From assembly GCA_035495315.1 (NCBI GenBank), contig DATJGF010000075.1:1-64000 (forward strand): a stretch of 64,000 bases of DNA, in the 5' to 3' direction. Position numbers and translations under genes: made by a program. Below are positions 1 through 8,057 of this stretch, piece after piece. Every line of letters starts with the position of its first letter. The stretch's first letter is position 1. The notes beneath the pieces are model-generated. The model had not been told where the DNA came from. It saw nothing but the letters and a program-made list of their open reading frames with translations, and made no database searches. This stretch comes from DATJGF01 sp035495315 (GTDB taxonomy: Bacteria > Verrucomicrobiota > Verrucomicrobiia > Limisphaerales > UBA8199).

Positions 1-1469
1 AGAGGCTGCTCATACTTTTGCTGAGCGGCACAACCTCAAGCGTCGCCCTGAGCCAATCGCTTCCGGCGGGTTCCATCTGGTCCTATACCCTCGTCAATGG
101 CAGTCAGCTGCTCGACGATTGTCCCATTTGTGATCGGGTAACCATCGCGGTGCCGATGCGCGGCACTTTCCAAATGCGCTTTGTTCAGCAAGGGCCCCTG
201 TTCTTTACATACGCACTCGACAACATCTCTTTCACAGCCGCAGGCAACGGGCACAGCTACAAAGTCACCGGAAAAGGTGTATTCCAGATCGGTGGTGAAG
301 TTGCGACCCAACAAAGCCTCTCGTTGCAAGTCCAGATCGATGATGGTCTGACCAACCAATTATGTTATCTGACAAATGGCTTCAGCACCGTCACCCGTCT
401 CTGGCCGATGTTGCAGGTCGCTGTCGATCAGACTAACGGCACCGTGGCTCGCCAATTCCATCTCCAAATCGATGCGGCGCCCTTGCGCGAAATCTGGTTT
501 TCAGCGACGCAACGCTTCCAGGCTGGCGCCTGGAACGCGCCGACAAACATAGTCGGCGCCGGCGACCTCATCTCTTCCGTGGGTCGCGAGGTCAAAACCG
601 ACCTGGATCTTGCACGCGCCCTGGGAATTCAGTTCGCCGGAGTTGACCTGGGGCTTAAAGATATCGACGTGCTGCCTGCCGGCGAAATCGTGTTCTCTTT
701 TAATCAAACGGCTTTCAGTTCAACTCTGGGGGCGCTGCATCCGGGCGACCTCTTATCCGATCAGGGGCGAATCTTGCGGACCAATCTTGGTTTGATCTCG
801 GCCTTTGTCCCCGCCGCCCCGGTGCCGCCCGACCTCGGTCTTAGTGCATTGCAGCTCATGGATAGTGGCGAGATTTGGTTTTCTATCCAAACAAACTTTT
901 TTTCCAAAGCGCTCGGCAGGGAAATCCAGGCGGGAGACCTGCTTTCCGATCAAGGCACCCTGGTCAAAAGCAATGCGCAGTTGCTGGCCGCGTTTAACCC
1001 AGTCGATACAACCAACGATTACGGTCTCAACTCGGTTTTTGTCTGGCCCAGCGGCGAGATCTGGTTTTCAACCGCAAAACCTTTTCTCACGGTTATCTCG
1101 AATTATTATAGCCCGGGTGACCTGCTCAGCGATCAAGGCTACCTTGTCTACAGCAATGCCGAATTACTCGCTCCTTTTGTGCCGACAAACGCACCCCCGA
1201 CATTGGGACTGGATGCGCTGTACATCATCTCCGATGTCGTCCCCGCCGGCGCACCGCCGCAGTTGGGCAAACCTCTGCTGACCAACTCGCCGCCCTTTAG
1301 CCTCGCCTTTCCGTTCAAGTCCTCAGGGCATGTGTTTCAGCTCGAACGCGCTTCTTCGCTGGATCAGCCTTTTTTGCCGGTTGCTCCAATAACTACAGAT
1401 CAGCTTCTAATCGATCCCGGCGCAAGGATTAATCAGCCTCAAGGTTTTTATCGCCTCCATCAGTGGTAG
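1..1469 (+). CDS. Secreted GEIWFS-repeat protein, 5' end outside window
   Basis: The reading frame is open to the left edge, so the true start lies outside. The first visible residues (RLLILLLSG) look like the end of a signal-peptide core. The middle contains four units marked by REIWFS or GEI[VW]FS at about 486, 681, 867 and 1053; the last three are exactly 186 bp (62 residues) apart. Each unit continues with a GDLLSDQG-like strand, then N-x-x-L and a proline-rich turn. The C-terminus resembles the 'YxLERAxSL...FYRL' module seen on other secreted proteins in this window. I do not recognise the family. The repeats suggest a propeller-like or stacked beta surface protein, which is inference only. 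An extracellular location is likely. Confidence 0.75.
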   Translation, partial: RLLILLLSGTTSSVALSQSLPAGSIWSYTLVNGSQLLDDCPICDRVTIAVPMRGTFQMRFVQQGPLFFTYALDNISFTAAGNGHSYKVTGKGVFQIGGEVATQQSLSLQVQIDDGLTNQLCYLTNGFSTVTRLWPMLQVAVDQTNGTVARQFHLQIDAAPLREIWFSATQRFQAGAWNAPTNIVGAGDLISSVGREVKTDLDLARALGIQFAGVDLGLKDIDVLPAGEIVFSFNQTAFSSTLGALHPGDLLSDQGRILRTNLGLISAFVPAAPVPPDLGLSALQLMDSGEIWFSIQTNFFSKALGREIQAGDLLSDQGTLVKSNAQLLAAFNPVDTTNDYGLNSVFVWPSGEIWFSTAKPFLTVISNYYSPGDLLSDQGYLVYSNAELLAPFVPTNAPPTLGLDALYIISDVVPAGAPPQLGKPLLTNSPPFSLAFPFKSSGHVFQLERASSLDQPFLPVAPITTDQLLIDPGARINQPQGFYRLHQW

Positions 1470-1500
1470 ACTGATCCCGTCCGGACCCACCCGTTCCCCG

Positions 1501-1560
1501 AGTTTGGAAGTCAAGACTTTTGACCTTGGACTTTGGACCTTGGACTTTGGTCTTACAAAG
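1501..1560. repeat. Low-complexity GACCTTGGACTTTG tandem array
   Basis: Between two plus-strand genes lies a short array built on GGACTTTG and GACCTTGG, with flanking AAGAC and GTCTT arms that could fold back. It belongs with the other simple-sequence palindromic arrays at gene boundaries here. No coding function is apparent. Confidence 0.5.
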
Positions 1561-1689
1561 GGGTGAACGCCCGATTGCTGCTCTTCACGCCGCACTCGAA
1601 ATTAGCTCTGATGCGTGAGATCCGTTGTCCCTAGCCCATTTACTTCCCGAATCCATAACCTATTGATTCGTCCTAAAAACTTGCCTCAC

Positions 1690-3771
1690 GTGGGAATCAC
1701 CACGAGGTTGCCGCTCCTTTTCCTCTCATCTTTTTTAACTGCATTTCTTGCAGGCTGTGCCAGCACCACTCCGGGCAGCCATGGACAGCCCGGAAAACAG
1801 CAGTCACTGAAGGAATGGCAGCAGCTTACCGAACACAGTGCCGTTCCGCCGCGCGTCTTCGTCGATCACAATCAGATCCGGTTTTATTTCTGGCCGAAAA
1901 CCAATGAAGTCGTCCAGTTCAAGGCCGTACTGACCAAGCAGCGCTGGCCTTACGATGAATATGAGGTCAACTCCGGCCCGTTGGTTCTGGAGGCCAAGCC
2001 CTCGCCCATTCCACGCCCGGGCCGCCCATGGCGCGAAGCCCGGCTGATTAGGGGTGAGGAATGGCGGCTCTTAATGACGAATCTTATCGGCGTATTGACT
2101 CCGCCAAAGCCGGGGCATGGCGCTTATTATCGCGGTATCTTAGGCGGCCGATTCTTGTATCGCGATAACGATGGCACGCCTCGTTTTGCTCCGGTGAACG
2201 AACCCCCTAAAGATATCACGATCGACCATCGTTATTCGATCGAAGAAACACTTCAGATTCTTGCCCGCAACGCCGAGAAGCGCCTGGCCCATACTCACCC
2301 TAACGACAGCGTCTTCGTGCTGATGGCTCCGAATATTCGCCACTTCCCGCAGCCGCTGCTTATCGATCGCGCCCGGCGCCGCTGCATCTGGTTGTCACCG
2401 GTCGATTTTTATCACTCCAGTGAGCCGGGCCACGCGATGACCTATTCGAGCCGCAGCATCAATGCCCTCGTGCTGCAAGGCCACGGGGTGGCTCTAATTA
2501 AAAATCCCGTATCGAGTGCCGGCCGGCTGGTCAATTTGCTGACCCAAACTTTGGTCAGCTTCCTGCGGTTGCCGGTGCCTGGTCCGGCGCGGAATACTGC
2601 GCCATTGTCGCATGACCCTGGGATGGACCTGGTCCAATGGGAGTCATGGCTCGATCGCCACACCTCTACCCACCAGCAGGACGGCTCTTTGAAATTGCTG
2701 ATCGATGGCGAACGCTTTTTTCCGCGTCTGCAGAAGGCTATCTTGCAAGCCTCTAATCATATCCATTTCGAGCAGTACATTTTCGATAATGACGATGTCG
2801 CGGTGGAAATCGCCGATCAACTCAAACAAAAATCACACACGATCCCCACCGATATCATCCTCGATTGCCTCGGCAGCATCTCCGCTTCGCAGGTCCCACC
2901 GTCGACTCCCCCCTTAACCAACTTCATACCACCGGTTTCAATCACCGCCTACCTCAAGCAAGACTCACGCATTCGCGTGCGGCCCTTTTTGAATCCCTTC
3001 GCTTCTTACGATCACGCAAAGGTATACCTGATCGACGGGCGTTTTGCCTGGCTTGGCGGGATGAATATCGGCCGAGAATACAGGTATGAGTGGCACGACC
3101 TGATGGTCGAACTGCAGGGGCCGGTTGTCGATTCGCTCGAAAACCAGTTCCGCCGGCATTGGGCACACGAAGGCCCGTACGGCGACTTGGGTTATTTGGC
3201 CGCCTGGTTCCACCCGAAACAAAAACCCGCTGTTCCCTGCAATAACCAGCCCTGGTCACGAGTGCGGCTGTTGCCGACCCGAACTTTGTGGAAGCCTTTC
3301 AGCACCGCCGTCCTGGGAGCAATAGACCACGCGCGTAGCTATATTTACGTCGAAAATCCTTACCTGTTTGATAAGCGGATTCTGCGAGCCCTGGCCCGGG
3401 CGCGCGGACGGGGCGTCGACGTCAGGGCGATCGTGCCGCGAGCCAATGATTCCAAAGCCGGACGGCGTGCCGAATTGGTGATCAGCAATTACCTGCTCGA
3501 TCATGGAGTTCAGGTTTACGTTTACCCTGGCATGACTCACGTGAAGGCGCTCCTTGTCGATGGCTGGGCCTGCCTGGGTTCCGGCAATCTCAACCAGTTC
3601 GGACTGGCTATTTGCCAGGAGCAGAATGTCGCCACCTCGGACCCGGCATTCGCAGCCCAGGTCAAGCACGAGTTGTTCGACGCCGATTTTGAACATGCCT
3701 ACGAAGTGACTCACCAGGTTTCGGTGGGCTGGCTCGATTCGGCCGCCGACATTGTGGTCGAGGGCCTCTGA
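1690..3771 (+). CDS. Phospholipase D / cardiolipin-synthase-like lipoprotein
   Basis: Two HKD motifs typical of the PLD superfamily are present. One is HAKVYLIDG followed by GGMN (His442, Lys444, Asp449); the other is HVKALLVDG followed by GSGN (His617, Lys619). The family performs phosphatidyl transfer or phosphodiester cleavage; cardiolipin synthase-like activity is likely but not proven. The chosen GTG start gives a compact lipoprotein signal, LLFLSSFLTAFLAGC, with lipobox LAGC. TTG 1681 and GTG 1615 are in-frame alternatives, but the latter gives an unusually long leader. About 300 residues precede the PLD domains and are not recognised. They distinguish this protein from ordinary cardiolipin synthase of about 480 residues, which has transmembrane helices instead of a lipid anchor. 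Confidence 0.85.
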   Translation: MGITTRLPLLFLSSFLTAFLAGCASTTPGSHGQPGKQQSLKEWQQLTEHSAVPPRVFVDHNQIRFYFWPKTNEVVQFKAVLTKQRWPYDEYEVNSGPLVLEAKPSPIPRPGRPWREARLIRGEEWRLLMTNLIGVLTPPKPGHGAYYRGILGGRFLYRDNDGTPRFAPVNEPPKDITIDHRYSIEETLQILARNAEKRLAHTHPNDSVFVLMAPNIRHFPQPLLIDRARRRCIWLSPVDFYHSSEPGHAMTYSSRSINALVLQGHGVALIKNPVSSAGRLVNLLTQTLVSFLRLPVPGPARNTAPLSHDPGMDLVQWESWLDRHTSTHQQDGSLKLLIDGERFFPRLQKAILQASNHIHFEQYIFDNDDVAVEIADQLKQKSHTIPTDIILDCLGSISASQVPPSTPPLTNFIPPVSITAYLKQDSRIRVRPFLNPFASYDHAKVYLIDGRFAWLGGMNIGREYRYEWHDLMVELQGPVVDSLENQFRRHWAHEGPYGDLGYLAAWFHPKQKPAVPCNNQPWSRVRLLPTRTLWKPFSTAVLGAIDHARSYIYVENPYLFDKRILRALARARGRGVDVRAIVPRANDSKAGRRAELVISNYLLDHGVQVYVYPGMTHVKALLVDGWACLGSGNLNQFGLAICQEQNVATSDPAFAAQVKHELFDADFEHAYEVTHQVSVGWLDSAADIVVEGL

Positions 3772-3805
3772 CCGTGGAAGGCCGAGTTCCGCGAGGCCCT
3801 TTTCA

Positions 3806-3862
3806 CGTAAAACGTAATGCGTGAAACGTAACTCGCCGACGTATTACGTTTCTCGTTTTACG
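3806..3862. repeat. Imperfect inverted repeat between PLD gene and lysS
   Basis: CGTAAAACG at 3806-3814 faces CGTTTTACG at 3854-3862. Between them lie further ACGTAAT and ATTACGT copies, so the block can form an imperfect hairpin. It may act as a terminator or be a REP-like palindrome; there is no clear T-tract. Confidence 0.55.
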
Positions 3863-3951
3863 AGTTACTTTTATGCTTCAGATAAAGCCTCCAATCCGCC
3901 TCAAATTGTCCATTGGCAACCCACGGTTTTCCGTGTTTCATTCCCGACGCA

Positions 3952-5406
3952 ATGGCAATGGAAGAAACCAATTCATTGATCGAACAACGCAAAGCGAAAC
4001 TCGCGTCGCTTCGCGCCAAAGGCATCGATCCTTTCCGGCAGAAATTCAGGCCGGCGGAAAAATGCGCCGAAGCGCGCGCTCATTATGTTGAGGGACGTGA
4101 GGTCTCAATCGCCGGTCGCGTAACCGCTCATCGGGATATGGGCAAGAGCATGTTCATCGACGTGCGTGACCAATCCGGGCGTCTCCAGGTTTACGCGCAG
4201 AAAAATGTCCTCGGGGACGAACAATTCGAGATCTTCCGCCATCTCGATCTCGGTGATTTCATTGGCGCTTCGGGTACCTTGTTCACCACCAAGACCGGTG
4301 AGATCTCGGTCCGGCTCACGTCCTTCGTTATCCTCTCCAAGGCGCTGCGCCCTCCACCCGAAAAATGGCACGGTTTGGCCGATACCGAGATCCGTTACCG
4401 GCAGAGGTATCTCGACCTGGTCGCCAATCCTGACGTCAAAGAGGTCTTTCTCAAACGCAGCCAGGTCATCCGTGAGATCCGCAATTTTCTGCATAGCCGG
4501 GGATTTGTCGAGGTCGAAACCCCGATGATGCAGGCGATTCCCGGGGGGGCCGCGGCGCAACCCTTTGTCACCCATCATAACGCGCTCGGCTGCAATTTTT
4601 ATCTGCGCATCGCTTTGGAACTCTATCTCAAGCGCCTGTTGGTAGGGGGGCTCGATCGCGTGTTCGAGATTGGACGCAACTTTCGCAACGAAGGCTTGTC
4701 CCGCAAGCATAACCCTGAGTTCACAATGCTCGAGGCCTATGAAGCCTACGGCGATTACGAGAGCATGATGGAATTGGTGCAATCGATGGTTTGCCATGTT
4801 GCGCAAACGGTCCTCGGCACCTTGCGGATCGAGCACAAGGATGCCGACGGCAAGATCACCAAAACAATCGATCTGACGCCGCCCTGGCGTCGGATCACCT
4901 ACAAGGCGCTCGTCAAAGAGCGCGCTGGAACCGATTGGTTCGAGGTGACCCGGGAAGAACGACGCGGTCGTGCCGTTAAGCTCGGCGCTGAAATCGCCAA
5001 AGAATATGAAGACTTTGAGGTCACGCAGGCGGTTTTTGAAAAACTGATCGAACCGACTTTGATCAACCCTGCTTTTGTCACCCATGCGCCCAAGGAATTG
5101 ATCCCGCTGGCGAAGTTATCGCCCGACGACCCAAGCACGGTCGAAGTTTTCGAATGCTGCATTAACGGCCAGGAAATCGCGCCCGCCTACAGCGAGCAGA
5201 ACGATCCCATCGAACAGCGTGAGCGTCTCGAGCACCAGGCCGGTGGCGAACAACAAAAACTCGATGAAGATTTCCTGGTCGCCCTCGAGCACGGGATGCC
5301 GCCTGCTGGTGGCATGGGCCTGGGCATCGATCGCCTTTGCATGCTGTTGCTCGGACAGGAGAGCATCCGGGATGTGATCCTCTTTCCACAGCTTAAGCCG
5401 AAGTAG
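3952..5406 (+). CDS. lysS: Lysyl-tRNA synthetase, class II
   Basis: Charges tRNA-Lys in the cytoplasm. The N-terminal OB-fold anticodon domain (about residues 45-140) is followed by the class II catalytic core. Motif 2 is visible as FEIGRNFRNEG with the following HNPEFTMLEAY, and motif 3 as GLGIDRLCMLL near the C-terminus. EVETPMM and GGAAAQPF are also typical. The length of 484 residues fits the bacterial family of about 490-510. I chose ATG 3952 (MAMEETNSLIEQRK); ATG 3958 is equally possible, and an upstream TTG at 3913 adds a non-homologous tail. No strong ribosome binding site is visible. A palindromic GGATTA array follows the stop codon. Confidence 0.97.
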   Translation: MAMEETNSLIEQRKAKLASLRAKGIDPFRQKFRPAEKCAEARAHYVEGREVSIAGRVTAHRDMGKSMFIDVRDQSGRLQVYAQKNVLGDEQFEIFRHLDLGDFIGASGTLFTTKTGEISVRLTSFVILSKALRPPPEKWHGLADTEIRYRQRYLDLVANPDVKEVFLKRSQVIREIRNFLHSRGFVEVETPMMQAIPGGAAAQPFVTHHNALGCNFYLRIALELYLKRLLVGGLDRVFEIGRNFRNEGLSRKHNPEFTMLEAYEAYGDYESMMELVQSMVCHVAQTVLGTLRIEHKDADGKITKTIDLTPPWRRITYKALVKERAGTDWFEVTREERRGRAVKLGAEIAKEYEDFEVTQAVFEKLIEPTLINPAFVTHAPKELIPLAKLSPDDPSTVEVFECCINGQEIAPAYSEQNDPIEQRERLEHQAGGEQQKLDEDFLVALEHGMPPAGGMGLGIDRLCMLLLGQESIRDVILFPQLKPK

Positions 5407-5423
5407 AGTGGGAAGGGGGGGTA

Positions 5424-5515
5424 GGATTAGGATTAGGATTAGGAGCTCGTAGTCTTACTCCTAATCCTAATCCTAATCCTAATCCTAATCCCAATCGCCT
5501 ACTCCTAATCGAAAA
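5424..5515. repeat. Palindromic GGATTA / TAATCC hexamer array
   Basis: Several head-to-tail copies of GGATTA are followed, after a short spacer (GAGCTCGTAGTCTTACTC), by five or more copies of the complement TAATCC. The block can form a long GC-moderate hairpin. It sits between the convergent lysS and SGNH/TPR genes, where it could act as a bidirectional transcription barrier. The repeat unit resembles telomeric repeats only by chance. Confidence 0.85.
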
Positions 5516-5528
5516 TCCCATTAACCGG

Positions 5529-7772
5529 TCACCTCTTCCCCGCCTGCTTTACTCGATTCACATAGTCCCTGGCCATTTGATTCCCGGGATCCAGCCGCTG
5601 CGTTTCCTCAAACTCGCGCAGCGCGCCCTCGACATCGCCCAGCCGAATCAGTGAGACGCCGAGGTTCAAATGTCCCATCGGGTAGTCGGGCTTCTCTTTT
5701 ACAACAACTTCAAATTCGTTGCGCGCTTCAGCTATCCGGCCATTGAAAGCCAATTCTTCCCCCAGCGCATAGCGGGCCTCCCAACTTCTCGGGTTCAGCT
5801 TGAGTGAATGGCGGAAATTGTCGATCGCCTCTTCGGGGCGATGCAGCTTCGAAAGCGTTTTGCCGACGTGATAATAAAGACGGTAATCGTCGGGGGCCAG
5901 GGTCTGCTCCCGTGCGTAGTCCTGCAACGCGGTTTCGAAGGTGCCTTGGGAGGCGTGGATGTTGCCCAGTTCGAGCCATCCCTCGGCCAAATCCGGACGC
6001 AAGGTCACGGCTTGGGTCAGGCAGCTCGTCGCCTCATCGAGCTTGCCCAGCCGTCGCAGCAGACGTCCGGCTTGGAAATAAGCCAAATGATGTTGCGGAA
6101 TCAATTGGCTGACCCGTCTCCACTCCGCGACTGCCTGCTGGAGGTCGCCAGTCATATCGAGAAACTCGGCAAAATTCTCATGCAACCGATGGTCGTCCGG
6201 TGCGGCCTGCAAGGCCTCGCGATAAAGCTGCCGTGCTTGCGCCCTCGCCGGTTCGTCCATCCGCTGACGCAGCTCTCGCATCTCGGCTCGGAAGCGTTCC
6301 ATCTGTTCTTTATGGTTTGCCTGAGCTGGGAACGGCGGCTGGGCCATGCGGGCCAGCATATCTTCCAACACAGAGTACCGATTCCAATCGGTGAGCCCAA
6401 GCCGTCGTTCGCAAAGCTCCTGAGTGGCCCATCCTCCACGCGCCGTCTTCGTCATCGTTGCCGGCAAAAACCTCGCTACTTGGTCGGCCCAGGCGCGGGC
6501 CAGGCCATAGTTGCCATCAAAATTGAAATGCACATGCTCGTAAAACCATTCGCGGCCAGCAATGCCCGCCGGGCTGTTACTGGCTACCAGGCCGACTGCA
6601 TCGCTTAGGACAAGCTCCGGACCGGCGTGACGTGCCGCCGTATCGAGCACCATTCGGTTGAGAGGTGAGTCGGCGCGAAAGGGCAAAGCGTCATAGTCGC
6701 GCGCTTTCTCAAAATGTTCCAGCGCCTGCCCATTATTGGTTTGTGCCAGCAGACAACTTGCCCACTGGAACTGTAATTCGGCCGAATATGGGTCGAGCTT
6801 TGCCGCCTGCTCGTATTCGTGTGCCGCTGAACTGAAATTTGTTTCCCGCTCGGCGGCGGCGGCGGAGCTCAGCGCGCTCTCATAGGCAACACGTTGTCCC
6901 GCCTCTAGATTCGTGTTGTCCAAAGAAACAAATGGAGGACAGTCTCTCAGGTTAACCGCCACTGTGCTCAATACGACGGGGATATGCCCGCGCTTGGCCG
7001 TCCTGAGCATATCTTCGAGGTTCTTTCGAAAGCTCGAGTAGACCACTTCCTTGCGTTTGTCCTGGGCAGGAATCCGATTCTCGAGAAACATTTTCATGCC
7101 GCCCCACGCGGGTCCATGGCTGGCGGCTAGCTTCCGGCCTATTGCCGTCAACCATTGGCCGAGGCGGGTCTTTTGAAGCGCCAGGCTGAAGCGCACATAA
7201 CCGAGCGGGGGCGATTGAGAACTGAAGACGGTCGTCGCGCCAAACGGGCCGATCATCTCGTTATTACCCATATAGATTATCCACAGGTCACCCTGGTGTC
7301 GGGCGCACTCCCGGGCAATCGGCAGCACCGCGTGCGAGTTTATCGCTGTTACCGCCCCGCAAATCACCTCGAACCGGGTTTCCGGATAGCGCTCGTGCAG
7401 CAATACCTGCAAATATCGGGCCGCGCCGTAGGCCGGGCGCGGATCCCCCAGGGCAGCCGACTCACCTAATACAAATATGCGATAGACCTCCGGCGGCTTA
7501 TTGGCCTCCATGACAATTGGCGGAGGGCTACGCGCAATCTCCGGCGGGAAGAACCTCAAACCGAATTTGTCGTTTTCAACCAGGTACTCCGTCGAACCAA
7601 TGCGCAAAGGCTTGAAGAAAGTGGTCGGATAGCCATAGCCAGCCAGCCGCATGCCCATCTCCAGCAGCCCCAATAATAGCAGGGGAAGGAAGACCAGGCC
7701 GACAAGGCGGAATACCCATTTCTTGGCTGGGGAAAGTTCCGCCGGGCGCGGCGCCTGCTTTTTCGGCTTCAT
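5529..7772 (-). CDS. Membrane-anchored SGNH-like domain with C-terminal TPRs
   Basis: One transmembrane segment (about residues 20-45, LVGLVFLPLLLLGLLEMGM) follows a basic N-terminus. The domain after it has SGNH-hydrolase features: FVLGESAALG with Ser105 in the GDS position, MGNNE at 169-172 in the block III position, and a HVHFNFDGN segment around residue 420 that may supply the late Asp/His. From about residue 500 there are at least five TPR units (for example LAYFQAGRLLRRLGKLDEA). SGNH-like domains on membrane proteins often modify polysaccharides as esterases or O-acyl transferases; the substrate here is unknown. The gene converges with lysS and diverges from the large surface-protein gene at 8058. 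Confidence 0.75.
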   Translation of the reverse strand: MKPKKQAPRPAELSPAKKWVFRLVGLVFLPLLLLGLLEMGMRLAGYGYPTTFFKPLRIGSTEYLVENDKFGLRFFPPEIARSPPPIVMEANKPPEVYRIFVLGESAALGDPRPAYGAARYLQVLLHERYPETRFEVICGAVTAINSHAVLPIARECARHQGDLWIIYMGNNEMIGPFGATTVFSSQSPPLGYVRFSLALQKTRLGQWLTAIGRKLAASHGPAWGGMKMFLENRIPAQDKRKEVVYSSFRKNLEDMLRTAKRGHIPVVLSTVAVNLRDCPPFVSLDNTNLEAGQRVAYESALSSAAAAERETNFSSAAHEYEQAAKLDPYSAELQFQWASCLLAQTNNGQALEHFEKARDYDALPFRADSPLNRMVLDTAARHAGPELVLSDAVGLVASNSPAGIAGREWFYEHVHFNFDGNYGLARAWADQVARFLPATMTKTARGGWATQELCERRLGLTDWNRYSVLEDMLARMAQPPFPAQANHKEQMERFRAEMRELRQRMDEPARAQARQLYREALQAAPDDHRLHENFAEFLDMTGDLQQAVAEWRRVSQLIPQHHLAYFQAGRLLRRLGKLDEATSCLTQAVTLRPDLAEGWLELGNIHASQGTFETALQDYAREQTLAPDDYRLYYHVGKTLSKLHRPEEAIDNFRHSLKLNPRSWEARYALGEELAFNGRIAEARNEFEVVVKEKPDYPMGHLNLGVSLIRLGDVEGALREFEETQRLDPGNQMARDYVNRVKQAGKR

Positions 7773-8047
7773 TATTAAGCCTAAGGGTAACGACCGCCGA
7801 GGCCGTGTTCAATGCCAGGTAGCGCAGGCGAGGACGCCCACCCTTACGCAGCCCTCCCATAAGGGCATTAAATGACACGCAAAAAAAATTTGCATTCTGG
7901 GCTTGCGCTCAGTCAAGCCATGTGTTAAACCCGTACTTAATGTCTCCCTTTAGACGATCTGACTGCGGCACTGCCCCCCGGAATGTACGCGCCGCATTCG
8001 GAATTTTTGCAAAGTGGAGAAACTCAACAACCCAAAGGAAAAACTCA

Positions 8048-8053
8048 CAGGAG
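8048..8053 (+). promoter_or_regulatory. Ribosome binding site CAGGAG deciding the 8058 start
   Basis: An AGGAG-type site lies 4-5 bases upstream of ATG 8058. It supports this start over the in-frame ATG at 7983, which lacks a signal peptide at its N-terminus. Confidence 0.7.
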
Positions 8054-8057
8054 TAGT

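Noticed and set aside
4105..5085. Antisense reading frame opposite lysS
   Set aside because: lysS motifs on the plus strand are unmistakable; the opposite frame is a shadow.
5424..5515. Telomere or CRISPR array
   Set aside because: The GGATTA repeats lack spacers and sit between ordinary chromosomal genes; a palindromic simple repeat explains them.
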